Assembly: GCA_026545225.1 (NCBI GenBank)
Contig: CM048848.1
Span: 26,142,806 to 26,206,805, forward strand
From: Cornus controversa
Lineage: Eukaryota; Streptophyta; Magnoliopsida; Cornales; Cornaceae
Reading direction: 5' to 3'
DNA: 64,000 nt
Shown here in pieces: positions 49,526-62,164 of this stretch. Position 1 is the first letter of the stretch. The number at the start of each line of letters is the position of its first letter. The notes beneath the pieces are model-generated. The model saw nothing but the letters and a program-made list of their open reading frames with translations. It did not search any database and was not told where the DNA came from. Both the position numbers and the translations under genes were made by a program.

Positions 49526-49630
49526 TTTCGATTGTGCGAAATGCCAATCTCAATTGTGCGAAACTGGCATCTCGATTGTGCGAAAAAAATCTCGATTATG
49601 CGAAATGGGCATTTCAGACAATCGAAATGC
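49526..49630. repeat. TTCGATTGTGCGAA modules in LTR of D
   Basis: Four units of TCTCGATTGTGCGAAA type and one inverse ATTTCAGACAATCGAAAT. Arms TTCG/CGAA flank a variable centre. Confidence 0.8.
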
Positions 49631-50319
49631 CCTTCCCAGAACTCCCAACAACTCTATACATGGTCCACTTGGAGCCCAATCCACACTCAATCATCCTAGA
49701 ACCTCTCATACATGGTCCATAACATAAATGAAGGATACCAACAGCAATTTCATACTCAAAATCATAATCATGATTCAATTATACATCAAAGTGAATCATT
49801 TTCTTTTACAACCACAATCCATTCACAATGAAAACATCATCAAATGAATTAAGTGCCACCATGGGCATTACATAAACTAAACTGTTGTCTTTTTACACCC
49901 AACAAGTTTATCATCCAATACTTACATCGAAGTTACATTTGTCCAAAATATAACCATAACTCAAAATAATGTCACATGCCACAAGTCAGCATGGATAGCC
50001 ACAAAATGCACAACATCCAAAAGATAGCAAAACCACTACTAGTGTTCCACTTGGACACTCAATCCCACCCATCATCGGCGCCTTATCTGTAAAAGAGTTT
50101 ATAATAAAGGGGTGAGCACCACTGCGGCTCAGTAGAGATACCACAACCCTCCTAAGTGCCGACTCGACACCGACCTACATGAAATGCATATGAATACACT
50201 ACATGTCGCATCCACAATCTCACAAACAATTTAACAAATGCAATTAAAAAGGATTGCATATTTCACGAATCATGTATAACATATTCAAACATAAAAGCAT
50301 TAAGGAATTTAAATGCTCT

Positions 50320-50670
50320 CTCTCTCGGTCCTCATCCGATACCCTACATGATTGGTCCGCTTCAAGGATCATGTAAACTTGGACACCTCTGATAACCATC
50401 CAATGACTAGGACAGCTCCGAAAGGTCATTCTACGATAGGATTATATAGGATTGCCATAAAGTGAGGGGACAACTCCGCGGCTCACACATCTTGGACATT
50501 CTCCAATAACCATCCTATGACCGGGACAACTCCGAGGGGTCTTTATTATTGGACATACTCCGATCCTAAGCATTAAGCCTTAGTATGGCGGGTCCACTCC
50601 AACGACCATACATAGTGGATAATTTTACCACATTTCACCACACGGTTGGACCACTCCGAAGCCCCATATA
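50320..50670 (-). repeat. Short degenerate repeats in LTR of D, shared with G
   Basis: ACTCCGA and GGACA.ACTCCGAT phrases and GGCGGGTCCACTCC match 24290-24720. Part of the homologous LTR body. Confidence 0.7.
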
Positions 50671-51857
50671 CCTCATTTGCATCATTTTTCCGCAACTTCC
50701 CACATATGCAATATGAATGCATAAACACATGGCATTTTATTTTCATGCTCTACTCATGCTCATTGATACTAAGAAGAAGTAACAAGCATATTTTCCATCA
50801 GCACACACCACATATAGCACATATATGTATAACACATGCATATATCATCTCATATGCATACAACTTCAAAATTAGCATACTTTACTCATGCTACACTCAA
50901 TGCATAATTTTAGCACATAGAACTAACATGCATTCAACAACCACCTTCTCACATATAATCACATATATGACACTTGGTACATATTTTTGACATATACACC
51001 AAATTGAGCTCATAATGCCTATGTATCAATTTATTACACTCATACACTTCAAACCCACATGATACCACCAACACAATGAACACAGTTGTGAAAATATAGG
51101 ACTCTAGAGAACAAGAAAACACAACTTTCCACACCTCTCACCATCCGAAAGCATGTGAAACACAACCTACACCTCTCTTCTTCACCCGAAACCTTAGAAT
51201 CGACAATTAGAAGAGAAGAATAACCCCTACCTCAAAATTGAAGACCTTCCAAGCACTTCACCAAAATCCCAGCGATGTCTACCTTGCCAAATCGCAACTT
51301 TGATCGGTTCATTGGGAAGCCCTAGCTGTCCCCTATGTATCTCTCTCCTTCGGCAAGTCTCGAATTCAAGCTGAACGGGTCCGAAATGTATAGAGAAGGG
51401 AGAGCTATGAAGATGGAGAGTCTTAGATAGAGAAAGAGGCGTGAGATATGGCTGGGAGGTTCAACCACTAATATTTAAAATATATAGGGCTCACAAAAGA
51501 CCAAAATGCCCCTGGCCACTTAACGTACCCTCCGGGCCTCCGTTTTCGATTCTGAAAACTCTTATGGTCTCGAAATCACTTCCTTAACTCTCTAAAAATT
51601 TCATCTAAGCCATTACCAAAAATAAATATTTTTGAGAATTTTTCGGATTAGCGAACCTACTTAAGTCACATCCCGGGCCCCGGTTTGACCAAAAAGTCAA
51701 ACTTCTCCAAATCTTCTGAAAACTTACCAAAACCTTTAAAACACTTTCAAAACATGTTCCCCACACTCAAAACATGTTAAACACCACTCAAAATGCATTT
51801 ATGGCAATTATAGTGCAAAAAATGCAAAACCGGCCAAAATTGGTCACGGTCTCTACA

Positions 51858-51871
51858 ACCTCCCCTCCTTA
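51858..51871 (-). promoter_or_regulatory. polypurine tract of D
   Basis: On the reverse strand TAAGGAGGGGAGGT lies against the LTR start TGTAGAGACC, as in Tekay/Del elements. Confidence 0.8.
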
Positions 51872-51904
51872 AAAGAATTTCATCCCCAAAATTAGAAACC
51901 TACC

Positions 51905-53180
51905 TCAAGTAGAAAACAACTCGGGATATTTTGAGCGGACTTCTTATTCTTGTTCCCACATAGGCTCCTTGACTCCGTTATGTCTCCAAAGGACTTTAAC
52001 TAGTGGAATAGTCTTGCCCCGAAGCACTTGCTCCCTAGCATCCAAAACCTGTACCCGTCTTTCCTCATAAGACACGTCCTCCTCCACCTCAAGATCTGTC
52101 CAATCTAACACATGTGAAGGATCCTGCTCATACTTTCTCAACATCGAAATGTGGAAAGTATTGTGCACACTTGATAATTGCGGTGGCAATGCCAAGCGAT
52201 ATGCAACCTCACCCACACGATCCAATATTTTGAATGGACTGATAAACCATGGGGCTAGCTTTCCGCTATGCCCAAACCTCATCAAACCCCATCGTGGTGA
52301 GACCTTCAAGAAGACATGGTCCCCTACCTCAAATGCTAAAGGCCTCTGCCTTCTGTCAGTATAGCTTTTCTAACGACTCTGAGCCGTAAGCAAACGATGC
52401 CGTATAATCTTAATCTTTTATGTAGTCTCTCTGACTATATCCAGCCCCAAAGCCACTGTCTCACCGACGTCTGTCCAACAAATTGGTGACCTAAAAGGTC
52501 TACCGTACAAGGCCTCAAATGGAGCCATCTCAATACTAGCTTGGTAGCTATTATTGTACGCAAACTCCACTAATGGAAGGTGATCCTCCCAACTGCCTCA
52601 AAAATCAAGTGCACATGCCCTAAGCATATCCTCCAAGATCTGTACAGTATATTCAGACTGACCATCTATCTGAGGATGAAAAGCTGTACCGAAATGGAGG
52701 TCCGTATCAAGTGCAGCCTGAAAACTCTGCCAAAACCGTGATGTGAATCTTGGATCCCTATCAGAGACACAAAGGAAACTGCACTTCATGTAGTCTCATA
52801 ATCTGATCAATATACAACTGACTAAGAGTATCCACTTCATCTATCACTCGAATCAGGAGGAAATGAACCACCTTGGTCAATCTATCCATAATGACCCAAA
52901 CTGCATCATGACTCTTCCTCGTCCTAGATAACCCTGCCATAAAGTCCATAGTGACATGTTCTCATTTCCACATAGCTACCGCTAATGGTTGTAACAAACC
53001 CGTCGGTCTCTGATGTTCGGCCTTCACTTGTTGACAAGTGAGGCATCTTGCCATAAATCGTGCGACATCATTTTTCATACCCTTCCACTACTGTGCCACC
53101 CATAATCTGAGTGCGAATGCTCTCTAACTCTGTGTCATGCCTCTGCTCCTCAACCACCCTACTCACTAGAGTTGGTTTGC
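51905..53180 (-). pseudogene. integrase of D, decayed and interrupted
   Basis: Integrase inserts the DNA copy into the genome. Pieces: core with MDFMAGLSRT and RLTKVVHFL (52761-52949), DRDPRFTSRFW to DGQSE (52598-52789), a C-terminal domain with YRLALPPQLSSVHNTFHISM and a chromodomain-like end VKVLWRHNGVKEPMWE (51944-52309). A TAA at 51944-51946 precedes a natural end at 51905-51907. Stops and shifts separate the pieces. The chromodomain-like end and the primer type of the group indicate a chromovirus lineage. Confidence 0.83.
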
Positions 53181-54572
53181 TGATGTGGCTAAAATCGAAT
53201 TATATTGTAAGCTTAATTTTGCCCTTTTTTATCAAAATATAATTTAACCACTCGCAAGAGCACGAATCTTTGTAGATAAGGTTCTATATAGAGGGTATCG
53301 ATCCCACGAGGACTAGTCGAAATTGTCTTAAAGGAAGATTAATTCTACTTTAATTCTAAAAATAGATTTTTGGATTTTTGTTTATAATCTATTGCATGAA
53401 TGAAATGACAATAAAATAAAGAGTTGAGTTGGGAGAGAGAGCTAGGGGTGGTTTCCACCACTAGCCATTCACATGTTCATAAGTGTAGCAAGCATGGGAT
53501 TCATAAGTTAAATGCCTAACAATGTCATTAGGCTTATGACCTCAATGACATGTCAAAAGATCAATGTGTGTGCTAACCTATCATAATCCATCTTCAACAA
53601 GCATAGCTCTTCAACCTAACTAACTACCTAATTACCCTACTCTCTAAGTGAACACTACATGCATCCAAACTACCTTGTCTTGGCATGGTCTATACAAGCA
53701 AACATCACACATTCATTTAAAGACCATTATCTAGCCATCATTTGCACTTCTTGTGGAATATGCAAATGTTGTGCATTCAAGTGACAAAATCTACTCTAAG
53801 ACAAGAATAAATTCCAAATCAAATGAATATATATAAGAAATGTATTTGTGTACATAATCACTAGGCTAAATAATCAACATTTAACTACAAATCCCCAAGT
53901 GCTACAAAAATGAACAAGTTTACATGGCTAGGTGTGTCAACCACACCCTAATGGAGAAGTTAGTTGGTCATGGGAGCCTTGCACCCTTCCATTGATGAAG
54001 AAAGTGAAGCTGCTTGGTCTGGTTCAACTCCTCCTCTTCCTCTCCCGAAGGTCTCTCCTTGGATGGTCTGATGTATATTGAGAGATATGTGAGATATGAG
54101 AGATATGACCCTTTTTGTGCTTTTTGGCTCCCTTTTCAACCTTGGGGGGCCACCATATATATATACATATATGACTATATATATCCCTTGTATCAAGAAG
54201 GCCCCCAAGGGTCTTATTCAAGTCAGACAATCCCCTTAAGTCGTGAAAAAAGGGGATTTTGTTGCAAGTGGGAGAGCAGGTGAGCAAGTGGCCAAGTGGG
54301 TTCTGCAGAATCTCGATCAATCGAAATGAGATCTCGATCAATCGAGATTTCAATTAATTGAGATCAGCATCTCGATTGATCGAGATGCCTTTGGCTGCAA
54401 TTCTGACTTTTTCTCTTCAGCTGCAAATAGCTTCAAACTTTGCACCATTTACTCTAATACCTACAATACATCAAAAACACAAAAATATCGTAAACATATC
54501 TCGGTAAACACAAAAACGGAACTAACATAAGCAATAAAGAGGGTTCAAATGCATATAATTGAACACTTATCA
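53181..54572 (-). repeat. 3' LTR of C
   Basis: 1,392 bp, TGATGTGG to TTATCA. Aligns with both LTRs of B along its length but with many more differences than B's two copies show between themselves. It has only four palindromic units (54309-54387) where B has six. Confidence 0.9.
54309..54387. repeat. Palindromic modules in LTR of C
   Basis: TCTCGATCAATCGAAA, TCTCGATCAATCGAGA, a decayed TTCAATTAATTGAGA and TCTCGATTGATCGAGA. Two units of B are absent. Confidence 0.88.
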
Positions 54573-54586
54573 CACCCCCAAACTTA
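54573..54586 (-). promoter_or_regulatory. polypurine tract of C
   Basis: On the reverse strand TAAGTTTGGGGGTG, identical to B and A1, next to the LTR. Confidence 0.85.
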
Positions 54587-56380
54587 CATATTGCTAGTCC
54601 CTTAGCAATACGATATTACAAAAATGAAATTAACTATTTTATAGAAAATTTTAGTCATGCTCAGTCATCAACTAGATAAAGGGCGATCATCCGTTCATTT
54701 CACAGTTGGCAAATGCAACAAGTATTACAGAACTATGTGGTCATTAGCAAAAATGGACTTGCACAAGCTATAAATAAACGACGGTCCCGACCTGATGGCC
54801 AGTCCGAACAAACATATCAATCCCGACCCCAAAATCCTCTTTGAAAAGTGAACATGCATTCTAACGCGTGGCTTTTGACATATTTGGAGAAGAAAATGAA
54901 CAAATCTGTTTTTAAAAGAAAAACTCATTGAAAACGCTCGCCACAGCCGTTCATTATCACAAAACCTTCATGATTGCTCATGTGCGGAAGACCATGCAAT
55001 GCTTAGCTCTTTTTGCTTTCTTATAAGCCCATGTAGCGGCATTGGGCCAATGACTCCCAAACCAATTGGCTTTAGGGCATTAGGCGACGAAGCACCCCTC
55101 GGACTTAATAACCGAGCTTACAAGGTGATGAGCGTAAGCAACCACCCGCTTATTATTGCTCAACCTTGCACACTTATACGCGAATAATCCCTGCTTTGAG
55201 GCATAGAAATCCGGTTTATTGAGTGAGAAGGCTTATTGCATATTTTTCTCTTTTTCTTTATTATATTTTTTTTTACAACAACCGGAAGAACTTATTCTTT
55301 AAGTTGTTCAGATAAAAACATAAATTTACAAAATTCTCCCTCAGACTTATACCCCATAGTCTAAAATGCATGTGTGCGAATTTGTGCGTTTAAGGACAAA
55401 TTTAGGGCAAGAACCATACGTGTTCAAATTTGGACAAAAATGTAGACCGTTCTAGCCTACTATATAGCTTGCAAAAGTGCGGGTATTTACAATGTTAAAG
55501 TTCTTAATTACTTACTGCATTTACCTCAGACATTTATTCGAATGATCTTCCTTTAAAAAACAAGACATCATAGCAAGCATGCAAAAATAAAAAAAATAAA
55601 AAAAAACTGCTCTACAATGACACTCAATATAACGACTGAACATTGCATGCATATGCAAGTGGTATAGCATACCGCACCCCCAAACTTATATGCCATATTG
55701 TCCTCAATGTTTGGACAAGAAGAACAAGGAAAGAAGTTACCGAGATTGCTGAATGCGACAATAATGGTATTCCACAGTAGCGGTCGTCCTGCAAATAAGA
55801 AAAACCTGCACAGAACACCAACTGGATACCACGAGCATTAAAAGAAACAAAAAGTAGATAAATAGAACATAATGAAATAATTATGCACAAACGGAGAATG
55901 CCAATATCACTGTACATCTAAGGGTCTGAATTGGTGTTCCCCAATTGTCTAAGAGGTCTATACGATAAGATATTGACTATCTAGGCACGCTAACGTATAG
56001 CACGCAAAGGGGCTGCCTTTCTTTATTACCGCCATACTGTGTTGAAGAAATCTCAACAGTATTGGGAATTTAAACCAGGCGGTAATAAACGGAAATCATC
56101 AACTGAATCGCATATAACAATTAGACAAGTGGTACTACATACATAGTCAAAGTATAGAGAACAGATATATTGACAGAAACCAAAAATAAAGACAGTAAAG
56201 ATACACACGTTATAACCGAAAAGATAACTGTATTCCATATATATATAAAATGAGTTCAGTACAAAGCGAACATGCAGGTGGAATACTCAAAAAGAAACTA
56301 AAAATGAAAGTAAACATGGCCTATCAAACATATAGAAAGAAAAATACAGAAAGTAAAGCATAAAAGACAAATAAATGCAG
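54587..56380 (-). other. Noncoding 3' region of C
   Basis: Aligns with 32588-34354 of B throughout, with small indels. No gene seen. A stretch at 55625-55680 absent from B encodes nothing. Confidence 0.6.
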
Positions 56381-57602
56381 CTACGCGAGGGCGGGTGGTG
56401 GTGGTGGTGGCTCGGTGGGATCAGAAGTAGAGGTGGAAGTTCATCCTGCAAACAGGAACTGCAGGTCCTGCTACAAGGCTCGGAACTCGTCGAGAATCGC
56501 CCTCTGACCCTGTGCCAGAGAAGAAATGTCCGAACGAATGCCCTCCAGCTGACTCTGCGTCACCTGGACGTGCTCGTCAAAACCTTGCTGGAGCCGCTCA
56601 ACATCAGCCGCCAGGCAAGAATAGACCGTCGCCAGGATGTCGTGCCACTCTGCAGCCATATCCATCTCCCCATCCTCCATCTCCTCGTCCTCAGACCCCT
56701 CCCCTGCAGGCTCTCCCTCATCCGTCTCCACCGGGGCATCCATATCTACATCGTCTAGTGGATCACCCTGGTGGTCCTGTCGCTCTAAGTGTCGCCTCAC
56801 CCGCTCCCAATGAGTAGATATGAAGCGGGTGGGCGATGCCAACTGAATGTCAGTCTGACTGACCGGTATACTGGCACTACTGAGAAAAGTGGTGATCAGG
56901 AAAGGAAAGGGAAGTCGCCAACTCGCTGCTCGCCTCATCCTCTTGTTGACGAGGCCGTCCTAGACTTTGTACATGGCCCCCAGATCAGTGATGGGATAGA
57001 AAACCAAGTGCCGTGTGGAAAGCATAGAGGCAACGGAGGAGGTCGCCCCTGCGCTCTGCCCCGTACTGCAGAGGACACGCATTCTTGATGAGAACGATGT
57101 CTAAGAACTAAAATCTGCTCGGGCACATCGATTTGGACGTGCAATTGTGACTGGGCGTGGTAAACGCCCCGCCACACATGTCCATCACGATCGAGAACAG
57201 TGTCGTGTCTGCTGGGAGTGCGGCCCTGTAAAGTGGTCGACCGTCCTGGTCAACTATGTCTGGTGGCTGCTGGTGAGGGATGCCGAGCATCTGAGCAATC
57301 CGGCTCGGCGTAATCGTAATAGTGACGGTGCCCACGACCATCTCTAGTGTATCTGGCGCGGTGTAGGAGTAGGTCATGTGATCGTAAAAGACCTACACTA
57401 AGCGCTTGTGTGCCACATCGGTGGGAGGCACACATAGTCGGTCGAGGCGACGCCTCCTGAGCTCGGCGACAGTCCACGCACTATCAGGACGCCTCTTGAA
57501 CTCTGCTAAGTCAAAAATCTGCTCCGGGTGAAACTTCCGAGACCGGAAGACCCACCCGGGCACGTCTCTAACTGAACCGGGGGCATTCTTCACCCTCGCC
57601 AT
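56381..57602 (-). pseudogene. Athila-like ORF2 protein of C, heavily broken
   Basis: It starts at the ATG at 57600-57602 (MARVKNAPG) and ends at a TAG at 56381-56383. The open pieces 57393-57602, 57108-57377 and 56471-56938 align in order with ORF2 of B. Stops separate the first two, a frameshift lies between 57108 and 56938, and a TAG at 56471-56473 cuts the tail. The acidic stretch and coiled-coil segment are recognisable. Confidence 0.78.
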
Positions 57603-58158
57603 AGCCTCGAAACAGTCTGCACTTTATTCCAAAAATTACGTAAATACAAGATAAAATGAGAGAAATTCTAAACTAAGAATAAACTAACAAAAGAAAAATG
57701 AAAATGAGGTCCTAGCCCATGATGCTGACAAAAAGTCAAAAAGTCGCTCTCAAAGAGACAGCGCGAGCGGATGCAACCGAAACGATGGGCCGCGGTTACA
57801 AACCGTACACTAAGCATTTGAAACATAGAGAGTGCAAAATCTCAACCCTACATGAGTTCCTACCCCCTGAAACTCGCAAAATTTCATTACAAACACCGCA
57901 AATGTACCCATCCAACCCAATATCATCTAACTATGTTTATTACGCCGTAAAACTATCAAAAATAGTGAGAGAGTACATAAAATGTAGCCATACATCACTT
58001 ACCTCTAGGTGATGATGATTAACGGTACACGAAGGTGAAAACCCAACTCGCAGCCTCGAAGGGAATAGCGCGCGAGTGCTAGCGGCGGCTTCAGATGATG
58101 TGGAACGGCGGTGGATAATCGGCGATGGAAGATCACATGCGGAATGGTGGTTGGAGGG
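57603..58158 (-). other. Spacer upstream of ORF2 in C
   Basis: Noncoding. Aligns with 35579-36140 of B until the LTR of A2 starts at 58159. Confidence 0.6.
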
Positions 58159-59597
58159 TGATCGGTGTTGAATGTTACGCATTCTAGCCTCTTAACTTAT
58201 GTATTTTATTCTCTTAATGATAGATTATTTAGTTATTTTACTTTGTTTTAATGTTTTCTATATTTTCAGGGCCTTAATGATTATTTCAGATAAAACTGTG
58301 CTTTTTGGTTTTTAAAGAAGACATCCAAGATAGTGAGATGAAGCCTACATTAAGGAGATTCACTCAACCATTTATTTCAACTCAAATCAGCCCAAGAAAG
58401 AGGTCCAAGAGAATTACAGCTGCTTAAAAAGGTTTCGGGCCTAAAGCCCAAATCTGTGCATAATGCAGTCTTAATCCCGTTTTGATTCTGCACACTTTTG
58501 TATTTCACGAAAATTCCGTAAATCAGAATTCTAGTGGGTCAAAAGTCGGGCCGAAGTCAGCAGGAAAAACCCACCTGATTAGTGCTGCGGGAAACCCTAA
58601 TTTATTCCTAATTGGATTAGGACTTTGGTGTATTCTCTTGGGGAATAAAGTGAGGACTTAGAGGCTGAATTGGGGGGAGATTAGACAAAGAGATTGGAGA
58701 GTCTGAGAGGGCTGAAGAGAACAGAAACATATTGCAGAGCCATTGGAGAACGAAGTCATACGCGTAATTCAGAAAGATGATGTCTTCTTCCTCAATAGTT
58801 GAAGCTTCTTCTTCTACCATGAGCGGCTAGTTCATCCACTAGGGTTTTGATGTAACCCTAACAAAGCATCAATGGTTTGATTGTTTTAATTATTGGGGAC
58901 CTTTATATACATGCATAGATTGTGTAATTGTGAGGATTCTTATTAAGGAATTGAGCAATAAAAGTCTTGTAAATTCAATCTCAATGATTTCTTATCTTGT
59001 CTTAGATATTTAGTTGTTGTTATTGAACTCAATCCCTCTTGTTTTCTGTGATCATGAGAGAGATTATTACACAATGGTAATCACTGAATATATTGTTATG
59101 AGCTTTGATGGATTATGCCTAGAGAAGATGAACCATACTGCACCATAGATTAGAGTAGTTAGGCAGATGGCCCATGCCAATCGAAGATAGTCCATGACTT
59201 AGCCTTAATCATATGTTATCTTCTTGACGGATGAAGGTGAGTTTGTTGCCACCGACACCATTTATGCATGATGTAATTCCCCAATAGCTGATTCAATTGA
59301 CCATTGATTGTGGAGTTAGTGGTGAAGTCAAACACCCTAGGTTTCTCTCATATTATCTTCACTATCTTGTTTACTTTGATTTATTTTATTTTATATTTTT
59401 AATTAGTTTAGTTTAAAAATCAGAATTCTTTTCTTCTAAATTTAATTAGAATTAATTCCGTAATCCAACTCATCAGAACATAATCCCTGAGGTACGATAC
59501 CCCTTTCGATAGCCCTATTCTGCAAGGAATTCGTTCTATTGCGAAGTGTGGAAATTTTTAATTGATATATTTTTGAGTCACACTCACACACGAATCA
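58159..59597 (+). repeat. 5' LTR of A2
   Basis: Starts TGATCGG and ends GAATCA; aligns with the 3' LTR of A1 (2387-3894). TTTATATA near 58902-58909 is conserved between the two. Confidence 0.88.
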
Positions 59598-59602
59598 ATT
59601 TT

Positions 59603-59620
59603 TGGCGCCGTTGCCGGGGA
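59603..59620 (+). promoter_or_regulatory. Primer binding site of A2 (tRNA-Asp)
   Basis: TGGCGCCGTTGCCGGGGA is complementary to the tRNA-Asp 3' end, as in B. It lies five bases after the LTR. Confidence 0.9.
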
Positions 59621-59742
59621 TTATCTATTTGATTGATTGGATTTTACGGAATTAGTTTTAATTGGATTTTTAGTTTAGGAAATTTTTATATTTTATTTTT
59701 AATTTTGTTTTTGTTTTCTTTTCAGGTGCTTTCGGTAAATAT

Positions 59743-61500
59743 ATGCAAGGTCGTCGTTCTGTGGCTGATCCTTTGATACCTCGTGATCCTGAGCCTGAAC
59801 GTACTCTTAGACAACAGAGGAACAGCCCTGTTGACACCATTGTGCAAGAGGAAGAATTAATTGAAGACATGGCAGAAGAGAGGAATAACAACCTTGTTCC
59901 TAATGCTGATGGAGAAAGAGCTAGATTGCTTAGGGACTACTATGTTCCTGAGACATATACCTCGCCAGCAGGTTTTCAACTGCCCAATGTCACAGCACAG
60001 AATTATGGGATCAAGTCCAGCATTATTCAGATGCTACCATCTTATTTTGGGCTGACTCAAGAAGACCCTTACAAGCATCTGGATGACTTCATTGAAGTGT
60101 GCTCAACTACAAAAGTTCACAACTTCTCTGAAGATGGTTTCAGAATAAGACTTTTTCCATTCTCTTTGAAAGACAAAGCAAAGTATTGGTTCAACTCTCT
60201 ACCGGCTGGTTCTATCACGACTTGGACTCAGATGCAACATGAGTTTCTCAAGAAGTATTTTCCGATAGGGAAGACCAATCAGTTCAGACGTGCTATCACT
60301 AGTTTCTCCCAACATGAGGGGGAACAATTTTATGAGACATGGGAAAGATTCAAGGACCTTCTTAGGAAATGTCCCCATCATCAAGTTCCTAAGTGGAAAC
60401 TAGTACAGAGTTTACATGAAGGGCTCACATAAGCCAACAGACAGATGGTTGATGCGTCATGTGGAGGTACTTTTATGTTAAAGAGTGAAGAAGAGGCATG
60501 GACCTTATTTGAAAATCTTAGTGACAACTCTCTACAACATGTATCCTCTACTCGTTCTAGCAGACCTGCCACTACCAGGAAGACTGATGGGATTTTTGAG
60601 GTTGGTGCTTCAGAAGCTATGCCAACTGATATTGATTTAATTGCACAGCAAGTAGCAGCAATTATGGCTGCCAATCAAACTCCTTCTGCTTCAAATTCTA
60701 CATTGTTAGGCCCTTCTGAATTTTGCTTTAGTCCTATGCATAATGTGAGCAATTGTCCTTCAATGGGGCAATTTTCTGATATTCAACATGAGCAAGTTCA
60801 AGCTACTTTCACTGGACCAATGAATCCTCCACGAGGTAATACTTACAATCCCACATGGAGGAATCATCCTGGTTTTTCTTATAGTAACCAAGGGGCAGCA
60901 ATGCAACCATCATATCAACCTAGGACTTTTGTGCCTCAATAGCAATATCAAACACAAAGTCCTATGGCCCAAAGAATTTCTGCTTTTGAAGACAAGCTGA
61001 CTCTTACCTTGTCTAAATTTGACAAGCTTGATTCTCTTATTGAGACAGTGCAAGCTACTACAGCAACAGTACAATCTACAGTTCAGCTAGTGCACTCGCA
61101 TTCTCAATCCATTGCCAAACTGGAATCTCAGTTTGGACAGCTTGCTACTTCATTGAGTATAAGAGAAGAAGGGAAGCTCCCTAGCCAACCAATTGCTAAT
61201 CCAAGAAGTGGGAAAATAATTGACAATAAGGTGGGTGAAAAGAAAGGAGAAGAAAAAGTGACCACAAGTCCAAGTGCTGAAATTCCTTATGAGCCCAAGG
61301 CTCCTTTCCCACAACGTTTTCTTGAAGCATCTAAGTTGGGGAAGCAAGGGGACAAGCTGCATGACATGATGGAGGTGTTTCTCCAAGTGAAGATTAATTT
61401 GCCACTCCTTGATACCATCAAGAAAATTCCTCCTTATGAAAAATTTTTGAAGGACTTGTGCACTCAGAAAAGGCTATCTAAGAGCCATGTGCCAAAGAAA
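59743..61500 (+). pseudogene. gag of A2, two stops
   Basis: The frame starts at ATG 59743 (MQGRRS) and shares [21 protein letters not shown] and YFP.GKT with gag of B. It is interrupted by TAA at 60430-60432 and TAG at 60940-60942 but otherwise continues in frame. The zinc knuckle is degenerate (FCFSPMHNVSNCP, one Cys missing). The HSQSI.KLE coiled segment and [10 protein letters not shown] linker match B. It passes without a break into the protease domain. Confidence 0.88.
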
Positions 61501-62152
61501 GTGATGCTGCAACAACAAGTAAGTTCAATAATTCAGCAGTGTACTCCTCCCAAGTACAAAGATCCTGGTGCTCCAACTATCTCATGCATTATTGGGGAGC
61601 ACCACGTGGATAAAGCACTTCTTGATTTGGGTGCAAGTGTGAATTTGCTACCCTATTCAGTTTACTTACAATTGGGCTTGGGAGAATTGAAGCCAACCTC
61701 GGTGGTATTACAATTTGCAGACAGATCAACAAAGCAACCCCGAGGAATCATAGAAGATGTGCTCATTAAAGTGGACAATTCTACTTCCCTGTTGATTTCA
61801 TTGTACTTGACACTGAGCCGGTTCACAATCCGAAGAGGCACATTCCTGTGATCCTTGGTCGACCTTTCTTAGCTACTGCTGATGCTTGCATAAATTGTAG
61901 GTCGGGGATCATGGATATTTTATTTGGCAACATGAATGTCAAGCTTAATGTGTTCAATTCTATCCAACACCCCCCAGATCAGAGTGATGTGTTCTGCATG
62001 GATGATATTGATGAATGTATGGAGGAATTTGTTTCATCCTCTATATCTTGAAACTCCCTGGAGGTATGTAAGTCTTTTATGACTTTGAGAACATTAATGA
62101 TGAAGGGTTGTGTGAAGAAGTGCATGCTATGCTGGAAGTGGATGCTATTTAG
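61501..62152 (+). pseudogene. protease region of A2, frameshifted
   Basis: [16 protein letters not shown] carries the catalytic Asp in the Leu-Gly form typical of Athila protease. A frameshift near 61775 moves the frame to 61848-62051 (ILGRPFLATADACINCRSG). A second shift between 62050 and 62080 and a TAG at 62150-62152 separate it from RT. Confidence 0.87.
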
Positions 62153-62164
62153 AATACTCCACCA

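Larger units (their letters stand above)
49031..51857 (-). repeat. 3' LTR of D
   Basis: 2,827 bp, TGTCACGCC to TCTCTACA. Contains TTTCGATTGTGCGAAA-type units (49526-49630), the short repeat block shared with G (50320-50670), and a TATA-like TATATTTTAAAT (51476-51490, reverse strand) about 370 bp from the LTR start. No second LTR copy is in the window, so the ends rest on the TG/CA signals, the polypurine tract and similarity to F and G. Confidence 0.8.
49031..53180 (-). mobile_element. Tekay/Del-like LTR retrotransposon D, 3' part
   Basis: D is on the - strand: 3' LTR 49031-51857, polypurine tract 51858-51871, integrase 51905-53180. Its own integrase is cut at 53180 by the LTR of C, and its 5' part lies beyond the window. 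It interrupts the integrase of E; the likely target duplication is CTTAG (49026-49030), unconfirmed. Its integrase is closely related to that of E. Confidence 0.83.
53181..58158 (-). mobile_element. Athila-like LTR retrotransposon C, 3' part
   Basis: C is closely related to B. In - orientation it keeps the spacer, ORF2, noncoding 3' region, polypurine tract (54573-54586) and 3' LTR (53181-54572). It inserted into the integrase of D (candidate target duplication TTTGC at 53176-53180). Element A2 then inserted into its spacer at 58159; any gag-pol lies beyond the window. Confidence 0.87.

Noticed and set aside
2387..59597. A1 and A2 LTRs as the two ends of one giant element
   Set aside because: A1 has ORF2 and a polypurine tract before its LTR (a 3' end), and A2 has a primer site and gag after its LTR (a 5' end) in the same orientation, so they belong to two separate copies.
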